A stretch of DNA of 64,000 nt from Puia sp. (GTDB lineage: Bacteria > Bacteroidota > Bacteroidia > Chitinophagales > Chitinophagaceae), in contig JARLGZ010000004.1 in assembly GCA_031292515.1 (NCBI GenBank), positions 1 through 64,000 on the forward strand, given 5' to 3'. Shown piece by piece: positions 47,880 to 55,992 of the stretch; the stretch's first letter is position 1; the number at the start of each line of letters is the position of its first letter. Both the position numbers and the translations under genes were made by a program. Under the pieces are notes generated by a model, which searched no databases, was not told where the DNA came from, and worked only from the letters and a program-made list of their open reading frames with translations.

Positions 47880-48218
47880 TTGCCGACCACACAACCCGCC
47901 TATAAAAAAGACGACAACCTCGCAAACCTCGTCCACGAACTGGTCCGGCAGATTCCAAAAGGTCGAGTGACCAGCTATGGGGCCATCGCCAAAAGCCTGG
48001 GTATTCCCAATCCACGCATGGTGGGTTGGGCGATGCACACCACTGAAAATATAAAAAAGAACGTCCCCGCCCAACGGGTAGTCAACAGCACAGGACACAT
48101 TACGGGCGGCCATCCGGAATTTCGCCGGGACCTCCTTATCAAAGATGGGGTGAAAGTCATCAACAACAGGGTCGCCGACTTCAAAAGACTCTTCTGGGAT
48201 CCAGCGCTCGAGCTTTGA
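47880..48218 (+). CDS. Alkyltransferase-like (MGMT family) protein without catalytic cysteine
   Basis: The 112-residue protein matches the DNA-binding domain of O6-alkylguanine alkyltransferases: VHELVRQIPKGRVTSYGAIA, KSLGIPNPRMVGWAMHTTEN. Where active MGMT has PCHRV and ATL proteins have PWHRV, this protein has PAQRVV (Ala and Gln instead of Cys and His), so it cannot transfer alkyl groups by the known route. ATL proteins flag damaged bases for excision repair. The frame has no ATG; TTG 47880 follows AAGGAG. An ATG at 47824 reads MPDKAKKTAANDRF in another frame, suggesting a frameshift near 47870. Confidence 0.75.
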   Translation: MPTTQPAYKKDDNLANLVHELVRQIPKGRVTSYGAIAKSLGIPNPRMVGWAMHTTENIKKNVPAQRVVNSTGHITGGHPEFRRDLLIKDGVKVINNRVADFKRLFWDPALEL

Positions 48219-48414
48219 CTCCGCCTTCACGACTCGAACGCTGCTCCGCCTTCACAAATTATGCCCGGGAGTCGGGTTTAGTCTATCCTTGCAGGCGAAC
48301 TGCCCACGGGCAACAAAGGACCAAAAATCCCCCTTCCCATTCCCCTTTTCCATCCCCTTTTGAAAATCACCCGAATTAATGATATTTTGAGGCAGATAAT
48401 AGAACTCATAAGGC

Positions 48415-49569
48415 ATGGAACGGCAATACAGCATCTCAAAGGGAACAAAAATATTCTATGGCTTGATAGCCGTCGGAATGTTTTGCTTTGCAATATACCT
48501 GGCCGCCACCTATAACCCATCCGTTACACGGGCGGTTTTCTTAATGCCCCTGATGATCGCGGCAGGATCCATTTTGATCGTTATCAACCTATTCAGGCGG
48601 AAAATCGTCATCGACGATCACAGCATTTTATGCATTAGTCTTTTTTCAAAAAAACAACTGGAGCTCGCAGGGATCAAGGGGTGCCGAATCGGTGAAAAAG
48701 CCATCTGCCTGGAGCCGCTATCAACCGTTGATCACAGAATCCTTATCGGCAATTATAACGATTTGGAAAAAAGTGAAGAATTAGCCGGCTGGATAAAGGC
48801 AAATTTCAAGGATCTCGATTCATTGGATTTGCAAAGGGAAAGTCAGGAACTGCAGCAAAATAAGACGTTGGGATCGACCGAAACAGAGCAACAAACCGCC
48901 CTCAAAAAGGCAAAAGAACTGGCGACGGCCTATAATGTTTGGGGCATCATGATGGTTTTTGTCCTGATCTTTATAAACAATATGCTGAGCATCGTCATTT
49001 TGCTCGTCTATCCCATCGCAGGCGCCGCAATAATGATATTCAGCAAGGGCTTGATAAAATTTGTATCCAATTCGAAAAGAAGCCCCTATCCTTTCATTAT
49101 GCTGGGGGCGATGCTACCCGGCTTCCTGCTCCTGATAAAGTCGCTTGGTAACTATACGCTTCTGCAAACCGGCCCACTTTGGCTACCGGCTTTCGTCATC
49201 AGCGGTATCGTTTTCGTCGTCTTCTTTTTCCCCGGCGTCAACAAATCTGTCGGAAGTATTAGGGGGCAGGTGGTGATTATAACGGTTTTTTCGCTGATAT
49301 ACGGTTTTGGATCCGCGCGACAGATAAATTGCTTCTTCGACAATTCCAGGCCGGAGATTTATGAAACCACCGTTGTCGACCACAGGGTAGAATATGGTAA
49401 GAGCACGTCCTACCTGCTGACCCTGGGCCCATGGGGTCCGAGGCGGGACGAAAAAGAGACGGAAGTCAAAAAGTCGCTGTACAATGCCACCCGAATCGGA
49501 GATACCGTGAAAATAAATTGTAAGCAGGGCCTGCTGCGGATTCCCTGGTTTAGCGTTACAAAAAATTAG
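48415..49569 (+). CDS. Multi-spanning membrane protein, function unknown
   Basis: The 384-residue protein starts with two helices (IFYGLIAVGMFCFAIYLAAT, VFLMPLMIAAGSILIVINLF), a PH-like cytoplasmic segment (RRKIVIDDHSILCISLFSKK, residues 60-140), a charged stretch (residues 140-170), then about five more helices from residue 180 on (VWGIMMVFVLIFINNMLSIV and others) and a C-terminal beta-rich tail. The first part resembles STM3941-like proteins. I recognise no established function. No close co-directional neighbour. Confidence 0.65.
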   Translation: MERQYSISKGTKIFYGLIAVGMFCFAIYLAATYNPSVTRAVFLMPLMIAAGSILIVINLFRRKIVIDDHSILCISLFSKKQLELAGIKGCRIGEKAICLEPLSTVDHRILIGNYNDLEKSEELAGWIKANFKDLDSLDLQRESQELQQNKTLGSTETEQQTALKKAKELATAYNVWGIMMVFVLIFINNMLSIVILLVYPIAGAAIMIFSKGLIKFVSNSKRSPYPFIMLGAMLPGFLLLIKSLGNYTLLQTGPLWLPAFVISGIVFVVFFFPGVNKSVGSIRGQVVIITVFSLIYGFGSARQINCFFDNSRPEIYETTVVDHRVEYGKSTSYLLTLGPWGPRRDEKETEVKKSLYNATRIGDTVKINCKQGLLRIPWFSVTKN

Positions 49570-49642
49570 ATCTCTTTCTCGGACTATCGACAGATCTATC
49601 TACCGCTTCCCTGTAATACACCGGCACCCTGACCCCCCCCTT

Positions 49643-50149
49643 CTACAACACCAGGTCATACCTCTGCTCCAGCAACAGCTTGCCAAAAGCATTCGATGTC
49701 TTTTCCTCCGTCAGCCTAAAACCGTACCGTGTATACAGCGAAACAGCCGCGTGTTGCTCATTCGTTGTCCATAGATAAGCCCTATGGCAACCGTTTTCCC
49801 TCATATACCCGATAAACAGATCCATCAGCCTCCTACCCAGCCCCAGTCCACGGTAGCCGGGAAGCAGGATAAAATAACGAAGTTGCACCGACGCCTCCTC
49901 TTCTCTGTTTAAGGCCACAAGAAACCCCACAACCCGTCCCGCATCCTCACATATCCATACACGATCCTTTCCCGGGCTATATCGAAGGGAAAATTCATGC
50001 AGTCCCTGCAGCACATAGCCTTCGAAAGCCAGGCCATACCCGCATTCCTCCGCATACAACTTCCCATGCATTTGAGCGATAGACCCAAGATCGCCCGGCA
50101 AAAGCCGGGTGCGGATAGTCAGATCGCCAGCGCCACTTATATTTTCCAT
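49643..50149 (-). CDS. GNAT-family N-acetyltransferase
   Basis: From ATG 50149 the protein is 168 residues with GNAT features: TRLLPGDLGSIAQMHGKLYA, the strand VWICEDAGRVVGFLVALNRE, acetyl-CoA-binding LLPGYRGLGLGRRLMDLFIG (R-G-x-G-x-G/R), and VSLYTRYGFRLTEE. It is the second gene of an operon with a MarR regulator, 11 bp behind it; the MarR-GNAT pairing is seen also as a fusion in many bacteria and suggests inactivation of a toxic amine or antibiotic. ATG 50230 would overlap the MarR gene and is not preferred. Confidence 0.88.
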   Translation of the reverse strand: MENISGAGDLTIRTRLLPGDLGSIAQMHGKLYAEECGYGLAFEGYVLQGLHEFSLRYSPGKDRVWICEDAGRVVGFLVALNREEEASVQLRYFILLPGYRGLGLGRRLMDLFIGYMRENGCHRAYLWTTNEQHAAVSLYTRYGFRLTEEKTSNAFGKLLLEQRYDLVL

Positions 50150-50160
50150 ACTATCCTCCT

Positions 50161-50601
50161 TTAATCTCCTGCTTTGGGGGATGCCAATATCTTCGCAATA
50201 CTTTTCATATGACCCACCAAATCCTCGCATTGCCTTTCCGTCAACGGAGATAACAATCCCCGGATCTGCTCATCGGAAGCCTCGTTGAGCAGCTCAAATT
50301 CCTGCCTCCCTTTTTTCGTCAGACACAACACGACAGCCCTTGCATCCTCCCGGGACCGCTCCCTCGCAATAATCTTCTCTTTCTCAAACTTCTTGAGGAT
50401 CCTGCTTAGGTAACTTTTGTCGATCTGCATCGCAGACATGATATCAGATGCCTGGCAACCCGACCGCTGGGCAATCTCGAAAAGCACACGCGCCTCCGAC
50501 AAAGAATAAACGCTATGCAGCAGATGCCGATCCAATAAACCGATCATATCGGTATAAAACCGGTTAAAAGCCCTCACTTCCCGGATAGTCTTCTTAGACA
50601 T
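50161..50601 (-). CDS. MarR-family transcriptional regulator
   Basis: The 146-residue protein has the MarR winged helix: YSLSEARVLFEIAQRSGCQA, SDIMSAMQIDKSYLSRILKK and the wing REDARAVVLCLTKKGRQEFE. It heads a two-gene operon with a GNAT acetyltransferase. The mRNA leader (about 158 bases) consists mostly of a 13-bp tandem array (50632-50754) downstream of a canonical promoter (50767-50797), an unusual arrangement that may affect regulation. Ligand unknown. Confidence 0.9.
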   Translation of the reverse strand: MSKKTIREVRAFNRFYTDMIGLLDRHLLHSVYSLSEARVLFEIAQRSGCQASDIMSAMQIDKSYLSRILKKFEKEKIIARERSREDARAVVLCLTKKGRQEFELLNEASDEQIRGLLSPLTERQCEDLVGHMKSIAKILASPKAGD

Positions 50602-50631
50602 GAAATGCTTGTTTTGCGACGCCTCGCTTTG

Positions 50632-50754
50632 CCGAACTGTTTTACCGTACTGTCTTACCGAACTGTTTTACCGAACTGTTTTACCGAACTGTTTTACCGA
50701 ACTGTCTTACCGAACTGTCTTACCGAACTGTCTTACTGAATTTCTTTGCCGAAC
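50632..50754. repeat. Nine-unit 13-bp tandem repeat in the marR leader
   Basis: Units begin at 50632, 50645, 50658, 50671, 50684, 50697, 50710, 50723 and 50736 (ccgaactgtttta or ccgaactgtctta, the last degenerate), with a partial tenth unit to 50754. On the minus strand they read taaaacagttcgg. They lie 31 bp from the MarR ATG, between the start codon and the promoter. Because 13 is not a helical or codon multiple, they look like a copy-number-variable array. Confidence 0.85.
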
Positions 50755-50766
50755 CATTTGGCGGAT

Positions 50767-50797
50767 CAAAGATATAAAAATTAGTGGACAAAGTCAA
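50767..50797 (-). promoter_or_regulatory. Canonical Bacteroidota promoter of marR
   Basis: On the minus strand TTG (50797-50795) is followed by 20 bp and TATCTTTG (50774-50767), a perfect match to TTG-N20-TAnnTTTG. Transcription would begin near 50760 and run through the whole repeat array before the MarR ATG. Confidence 0.7.
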
Positions 50798-51117
50798 CCA
50801 AATTGCCTCCCCGTTTTAAATACTACGTCTCAAATAAATCAGGTTTTCAACCCTTGTCGTCACTGTAAAAGGCATAACGCTTTAAAACCCATACTGTCCA
50901 AAACTCTCGCAGAACCCGCATCCCATGGATTGGGGACGACAAAAAGGCCCGGGTGCCGGTGAAGCGCGGAACTCCCCGGGCGACTCCATTGTTGAATTTC
51001 TCATGGTCCCCTCATTTTAAAAAACCGGAAGATAAAAAAATATTTGCCCTCCAAAATTCCTGCTGACATAGGGCTGTCACACGGCAGCCTTTTCTTTGTA
51101 ATATAAATCAACAAATC
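50798..51117. other. Non-coding spacer, no gene seen
   Basis: No coding frame or RNA gene is apparent. A GC-rich inverted repeat (gcccgggtgcc...ccccgggc, about 50947-50980) without a T-run may form a hairpin. The segment ends with an A/T-rich string before the DinB gene. Confidence 0.45.
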
Positions 51118-51624
51118 ATGGAAACAATTACCACCACGCCCGTCGTCATTACACCGGAAGCGCTCCTCGAACACTGGCAGGGCCATCGTCGGCTCACACG
51201 CAGAACCATCGAAGCCTTCCCGGCGGACAAACTGTTCACTTATTCGGTAGGCGGCATGCGCCCCTTTTCAGCTCTCGCCGGGGAGATGATCTCGATGGCA
51301 GGACCGTCCATGTACGGATTCGTCACGGGGAGATGGGATCCTGTCGACGAGCGGGGCCATCTTCTCACCGAGGCGCCCAAACCGGATACACAGGCCGGCT
51401 TGCTCGAACAATGGGATGAGACGACCGATATCATCAACACCCTCTGGCCCCGGATCCGCCCGGACCGCTTCCAGGAGAACGATAAGCTCTTTAATATGTG
51501 GGAAAGCGCCATCTACTCCGGCATCTTCTATCTCATCGACAACGAGATCCACCACCGCGGCCAGGGTTACGTCTACCTCCGCTCCCTCGGCATCGAACCG
51601 CCCCCCTTCTGGGAACGGGACTGA
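51118..51624 (+). CDS. DinB/YfiT-family protein
   Basis: The 168-residue four-helix protein begins TPEALLEHWQGHRRLTRRTI, with PFSALAGEMISMAG in helix 2 and the C-terminal His pair in DNEIHHRGQGYVYLRSLGI, which with an earlier His makes the metal site of DinB-like bacillithiol/mycothiol-dependent hydrolase relatives. The cytoplasmic protein may bind a divalent metal; its reaction is unknown. It stands alone on the + strand. Confidence 0.85.
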   Translation: METITTTPVVITPEALLEHWQGHRRLTRRTIEAFPADKLFTYSVGGMRPFSALAGEMISMAGPSMYGFVTGRWDPVDERGHLLTEAPKPDTQAGLLEQWDETTDIINTLWPRIRPDRFQENDKLFNMWESAIYSGIFYLIDNEIHHRGQGYVYLRSLGIEPPPFWERD

Positions 51625-51731
51625 TCACGAGACTGACACGTGATTGAACACTGGATTGATAAGCTAACTGACTGGGAATATGACTGAAAAAATCGGGACA
51701 GACAGCTAGCCCGCCATAAGGGAATTACTGA

Positions 51732-51763
51732 CCAGGATTGTGGAATATTTTGCACAATCCTGG
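51732..51763. repeat. Perfect 11-bp palindrome arms, candidate regulatory site
   Basis: ccaggattgtg (51732-51742) and cacaatcctgg (51753-51763) are exact inverses around a 10-base AT-rich loop, gaatattttg. There is no T-run. The site is 169 bp upstream of the transporter ATG, and could be a regulator-binding dyad or an mRNA hairpin. Confidence 0.55.
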
Positions 51764-51902
51764 CAGTTCGTTTCCGGGAAGCTGATCACCCGATGCCTCC
51801 GGCCCCTCGCTCCGAAACTGGTACGGTATTCCTTATAAACACGTGGACACTTATTCCAACAACCCGTTCCAAACAAGCCGGGCAGCATCTGTCGCAAAAC
51901 AC

Positions 51903-52997
51903 ATGAAATCCACCAGGACCTACCCCTTCTATTTCAAGAGCACCGTCATTCTTTTCGGATTGATCCTGTTTTCCTGTGTACTCTATTTTCTGAAAGGCAT
52001 CTTCACCCCCCTGGCATTCGGCATCCTGCTCGCCATCCTGCTCAACCCCGTCGTCAGTTGGATGGAGGACAAAAAATGCCCGAAGCCCCTGGCCATCCTC
52101 CTGACCCTGATCCTCGCGATCGTCATAGCGGCCGGCCTCTGCTATCTCTTCTACACGCAGTTCCTGAGTTTCTCCTCGCAGCTGCCCGCTTTCAAAAAGA
52201 AGGGAGCGGAACTATTCGCCCAATTCCAGCAATTTCTCAGCTCCGAAGCCGGTATCACCACAGCCAGGCAATCCTACTATATAGACCAGGGGAAACAGGC
52301 CCTGCAATCCTGGGCAGGCAGTTCCCTGGGAACCGTCGCCACCACCATGGGCACACTCTTCATATTGCCAGTATACGCCTTCCTCTTCCTCTACTATAAA
52401 AACCTGCTGGTAAATTTCATGTACGAAATATTCCTGGAACAGAATTCCGAGGATGTCTCCGCCGTGCTGACGCAAACAAAAAAAGCCGTCCAAAGCTATA
52501 TGATCGGGTTGCTCCTGGAAGCCGTCATCGTGGCCTGTCTCAACGCCTCGGCGCTGCTGATCCTCGGCGTGAAATATGCCATTTTGCTCGGAGCGATGGG
52601 AGCCGTCCTTAATATCCTCCCCTTCATAGGAGGCATTCTCGCCATCATCCCTCCCCTGCTGATCGCCACCATTACAAAGAACGGTCTGCACACCCAGGTA
52701 GGCATCATCATTACCTATATGGTCATTCAATTTATAGACAATCATTTCCTGGTACCCTATATCGTATCTGCCAAAGTAAAGATCAATGCGCTCATCTCCA
52801 TCATCATCGTGCTCATGGGCGGTGCCGTTTGGGGCGTCGCCGGCATGTTCCTCTCCATCCCCTTCATCGGTGTCCTCAAGATCATCTTCGACCGGGTCCC
52901 CGACCTCAAACCCTGGGGTAAATTACTCGGCGACCAGGTGCCCGCGGGTCACAAGGGACAGATGTGGAACAAGATCACCCGGAAAGTAATATCTTAG
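51903..52997 (+). CDS. AI-2E family (DUF20) membrane permease
   Basis: From ATG 51903 the protein is 364 residues with about eight membrane helices: STVILFGLILFSCVLYFLKG, FTPLAFGILLAILLNPVVSW, and a C-terminal core with LLEAVIVACLNASALLILGV, GAVLNILPFIGGILAIIPPL and VVQFIDNHFLVPYI-like IQFIDNHFLVPYIVSAKVKI. These motifs define the AI-2E transporter superfamily, whose members export small solutes or ions; few have a proven substrate. The longer frame from GTG 51843 adds a polar tail and is not preferred. Confidence 0.87.
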   Translation: MKSTRTYPFYFKSTVILFGLILFSCVLYFLKGIFTPLAFGILLAILLNPVVSWMEDKKCPKPLAILLTLILAIVIAAGLCYLFYTQFLSFSSQLPAFKKKGAELFAQFQQFLSSEAGITTARQSYYIDQGKQALQSWAGSSLGTVATTMGTLFILPVYAFLFLYYKNLLVNFMYEIFLEQNSEDVSAVLTQTKKAVQSYMIGLLLEAVIVACLNASALLILGVKYAILLGAMGAVLNILPFIGGILAIIPPLLIATITKNGLHTQVGIIITYMVIQFIDNHFLVPYIVSAKVKINALISIIIVLMGGAVWGVAGMFLSIPFIGVLKIIFDRVPDLKPWGKLLGDQVPAGHKGQMWNKITRKVIS

Positions 52998-53019
52998 CCC
53001 ACTCATCGCACGATTCTTT

Positions 53020-53730
53020 ATGACAGCAGACAAACACCGGCAAGCAGACCCTGTCTCGACATCCCCGGGACAAGCAGACCTCGGAGAATGGGAAACCCGT
53101 TTTATACGATATCTCCGCGACAACCACACCCACGAAGATGGAGCCCATGACCTGGGACATTTTCACAGGGTCTGGAACAGTTGCCTGCGGATCAGCGAAG
53201 CAGAAGGAGGAAAAGGCGATCCCCTGACCTTGCTGGCGGCCAGCTATTTCCACGACCTCGTCAGCCTTCCGAAAAATCATCCCGAGCGCTCCCGCTCCTC
53301 CGTCCTGAGCGCCGAAGCCACAGCCCGTATCCTCGCAGCCGATTTCCCCGATTTCCCCGCTGTAAAGATTAACGGTGTAAAACACGCCATCGAAGCCCAC
53401 AGTTTTTCCGCCGGCATTCCACCCCTGACCTTCGAAGCCAAAGTGTTGCAGGACGCAGACCGCATGGAAGCATTGGGCGCCATCGGCATCGCCAGAACCT
53501 TCTACGTGGCGGGTCTCATGCACAGCGGCCTGTTTCACGAACAGGATCCGCTGGGCGACACGCGGACTTTGGACGACACCCGGTATGCCCTGGACCATTT
53601 CCCCGTGAAGCTGCTGACCTTGCCGGACCGCATGCAGACGGCCGCCGGAAAAGCCATCGCGCATCGCAAAGCGGAGCTGCTGGTTTCCTTCCGCGATCAG
53701 ATCGCCCGCGAAGCACTTGGAGAGGAATAA
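53020..53730 (+). CDS. HD-domain phosphohydrolase
   Basis: The 236-residue protein carries the metal ligands of HD hydrolases: DLGHFHRVWNSC, the central HD in LLAASYFHDLVSL, HAIEAHSF, and the distal D in LQDADRMEALGAIGIAR. It resembles the YedJ-like group, which hydrolyses nucleotides or phosphomonoesters. It is 22 bp after the permease stop and 45 bp before the exporter gene, so the three may be one transcript. Cytoplasmic. Substrate unknown. Confidence 0.86.
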   Translation: MTADKHRQADPVSTSPGQADLGEWETRFIRYLRDNHTHEDGAHDLGHFHRVWNSCLRISEAEGGKGDPLTLLAASYFHDLVSLPKNHPERSRSSVLSAEATARILAADFPDFPAVKINGVKHAIEAHSFSAGIPPLTFEAKVLQDADRMEALGAIGIARTFYVAGLMHSGLFHEQDPLGDTRTLDDTRYALDHFPVKLLTLPDRMQTAAGKAIAHRKAELLVSFRDQIAREALGEE

Positions 53731-53775
53731 AAACGCCTTGTAAACCCAGGTCACAAACCGATCAAAAACTGTAAT

Positions 53776-54642
53776 TTGAAAAAAGGCATCCGGTCATTGA
53801 TTGCAGGGCTCCTCTTCTCCATCCTCTGGGCCTCCGCATCTACCGCCACAAAAATAGGACTGCAGGCCGTCCAGCCATTTGTAATCTGTATTACCCGGTT
53901 TTTCCTGGCCGGGCTCCTCATGATCGCCATCGGCCATTTCCTCCTCGGACAACGTCTGCCGAAAGGCAGGGAATGGGGACGGATCGCGCTCTATGGACTG
54001 TTATCAAACACCCTCTATCTGGGTCTTTACGTACTCGCCATGCGACAGGTATCCGCCGGCCTCGGCGCCCTGGCAGTAGCCACCAACCCGGTATTCATCA
54101 ACCTGCTAGCCGTACTCTTCCTGCGTGAACGACTTAAGTCCGCCACCCTACTCAGCCTCTTGCTGTGTATGTCCGGCGTTCTCCTCGCCGCGTGGCCCCT
54201 ACTGCGAAACAACGCCGCAACCCCTATAGGCCTGCTCCTGTTACTGACATCGATGGTGGCCTATTCCGTCAGCGTCCTGTACTTCTCACGGGTTGACTGG
54301 AAAGACCTGCACCTGCTGGTCGTCAATGGCTGGCAGGTGTTGCTGGGCGGCGTCTTCCTGCTGCCCATAGTCCTCTTCACCTATACACCGGCGTTCAATC
54401 ACTGGAATGGAAAGGCACTTGGCTCCATCGGGTGGCTGGCAATAGCGGTCTCGATCGGCGCGGTCCAGCTATGGCTCTACCTCTTGCGGGAAGACGCCGC
54501 CCGCTCTTCTTTCTGGCTCTTCCTCTGCCCGGTTTTCGGCTTTATCCTGTCGAATATCTTCACCGGGGAACCCATCACCGCCTATACACTCGGAGGCATG
54601 GCCCTCGTCATCGCAGGCATCTACAGACAGCGTAGGGTATAG
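53776..54642 (+). CDS. EamA-family (DMT) exporter
   Basis: The 288-residue protein has ten predicted helices in two EamA repeats. It begins RSLIAGLLFSILWASASTAT, with WASAS in helix 1, and the second half has ATPIGLLLLLTSMVAYSVSV and WLAIAVSIGAVQLWLYLL. DMT exporters move amino acids, nucleotides or toxins out of the cell; the cargo here is unknown. There is no ATG at the front; the TTG at 53776 directly precedes the KKGIRS start of helix 1, so I accept it. Confidence 0.85.
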   Translation: MKKGIRSLIAGLLFSILWASASTATKIGLQAVQPFVICITRFFLAGLLMIAIGHFLLGQRLPKGREWGRIALYGLLSNTLYLGLYVLAMRQVSAGLGALAVATNPVFINLLAVLFLRERLKSATLLSLLLCMSGVLLAAWPLLRNNAATPIGLLLLLTSMVAYSVSVLYFSRVDWKDLHLLVVNGWQVLLGGVFLLPIVLFTYTPAFNHWNGKALGSIGWLAIAVSIGAVQLWLYLLREDAARSSFWLFLCPVFGFILSNIFTGEPITAYTLGGMALVIAGIYRQRRV

Positions 54643-54736
54643 TTTCTTGATAGGTTCATCTCCGGAACCGGGCCCTCCGGGAGGAAGAAGCCCCTTCTTA
54701 TGACCAGGAATCCGATAATCTCAATATCAGACCGGC

Positions 54737-55219
54737 TCAACCGAGCGGAGGCTTCATATTCGTCGCAATGCCGATCCGGTTCCAGGCATTGATGACGATC
54801 GCGGCCATCATCGCTTCCGACAGGCGCTTTTCCGCCAGCTTTTCCTTTGCCTCCTGGTAAGTGATATCGGAAACACGCCCCTGTATAAGCGTCACCTCTT
54901 CGGTCAAAGCCAGCAGGACCCGCTCCTCTTCCGAAAAGTAGGGGGTCTCCCGCCAGGCACTCAATGCATAGATCCTTTGCTCGCTCTCGCCGGCCTTCCG
55001 CGCCTCCTTCGTATGAAGATCGATACAGTAGGAACAGCCATTCAGCTGGGAAGCCCGGATCTTAATCAGGTCCTTCTGCTTTGCCGTCAGCGAGGTCTTC
55101 ACCAGGTAGGCTTCCAACGCCATCATGGCTTTATAGGCATCCGGATCTGTCTTTGCCACATTGATCCGCTCCTGGAGGCTATTCATTCGTTCCTGCATAG
55201 TGTTCGTTCGTTCTTGCAT
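54737..55219 (-). CDS. Carboxymuconolactone decarboxylase-family (AhpD-like) protein
   Basis: The 160-residue protein has the AhpD-like redox motif CSYCIDLHTKEARKAGE (CxxC with a downstream His), a helical fold typical of these peroxide-related proteins. They act in the cytoplasm as disulfide reductases or unknown oxidoreductases. The N-terminus is unusual: three 7-residue copies MQERTNT, MQERMNS, LQERINV precede the AKTDPDAYKAM start, so any of the first Met codons (55219, 55198) could be used. The next gene upstream is a Crp/Fnr regulator on the same strand, a common partnership. Confidence 0.87.
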   Translation of the reverse strand: MQERTNTMQERMNSLQERINVAKTDPDAYKAMMALEAYLVKTSLTAKQKDLIKIRASQLNGCSYCIDLHTKEARKAGESEQRIYALSAWRETPYFSEEERVLLALTEEVTLIQGRVSDITYQEAKEKLAEKRLSEAMMAAIVINAWNRIGIATNMKPPLG

Positions 55220-55308
55220 GGTAGTAGTGTTTTGTTACACGAATTTCCTACCCGGGGCCCGGAAAAAACTTAATCCCGGTTAAGAAATGATACCCGACCC
55301 CGCAAACA

Positions 55309-55911
55309 TTATCCCAACTTCTTCCGCGCACCTGCCCGCTTCTTCGACCGTATCTTGCTCAGCACTTCGGGCGTGAACCCCAAAAAACCAGCCAACATAT
55401 ATTGCGGAATCCGCTGCACGAACTCCGGAAAACGTCTGTTGAACTGCTCATACCTGCTCTCCACCGATAATTCGAAAAAATACTGCATACGAAAGAGCGA
55501 AGCGGCAAAAGCCCGTTCCGCGATCAGCCTGAGGTAGCGCTCCATTTGCGGGACCTGCCCGGACAGTATGTCCATATTCGTCTTCGTCAGGACTACCACC
55601 TCCGCCGGCTCTACCGCCTGGAGATACATATTTGTCGGCTTCCGGTTCTCCAGGCTCATAAAATCGGTGATCCACCAGTTCTCCAACGCAAACTGCAGAG
55701 TGTGCTCCAACCCGTTATCTTTTATAAAATACATCCGGAGACAACCCTTTTTTACAAAGTAATTGGCATGGCAGATCTCGCCCGGCGACAGGAGATGCTC
55801 CTTCTTCCGCACGGAGCGGACCTCCACGAGATCGGTTAATACCTGTTTGTCCTCAGCACTCACGGGGACAAACCGGCTCATATGATCGAATAACTCTGTA
55901 AGTGCAGGCAT
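55309..55911 (-). CDS. Crp/Fnr-family transcriptional regulator
   Basis: From ATG 55911 the protein has 200 residues: cyclic-nucleotide-binding fold (VRKKEHLLSPGEICHANYFV, KKGCLRMYFIKDNGLEHTLQ) and a C-terminal helix-turn-helix (RIPQYMLAGFLGFTPEVLSK, IRSKKR). No iron-sulfur cysteines are visible. The CMD gene is downstream 89 bp on the same strand and is its likely target. The longer frame from 55935 adds eight residues without family likeness. Confidence 0.87.
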   Translation of the reverse strand: MPALTELFDHMSRFVPVSAEDKQVLTDLVEVRSVRKKEHLLSPGEICHANYFVKKGCLRMYFIKDNGLEHTLQFALENWWITDFMSLENRKPTNMYLQAVEPAEVVVLTKTNMDILSGQVPQMERYLRLIAERAFAASLFRMQYFFELSVESRYEQFNRRFPEFVQRIPQYMLAGFLGFTPEVLSKIRSKKRAGARKKLG

Positions 55912-55992
55912 AACTTTCGGATAATAGAAAATCAATAGCGTTCCTTTTGTATTCGGTAGCAGGTACCCAACATGAATAGCGGGAGATCGTTT

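Noticed and set aside
50632-50754. CRISPR array
   Set aside because: The repeats are contiguous 13-mers without spacers, and no cas genes are near.
50600-50962. 120-codon plus-strand frame through the 13-bp array, with repeats such as LPNCFTEL
   Set aside because: It is only the translation of the tandem repeat; no initiation signal or family, and it is opposite the MarR leader.
52212-52745. 177-codon minus-strand frame opposite the AI-2E family permease
   Set aside because: Asp/Gly/His-rich shadow of a membrane protein gene.
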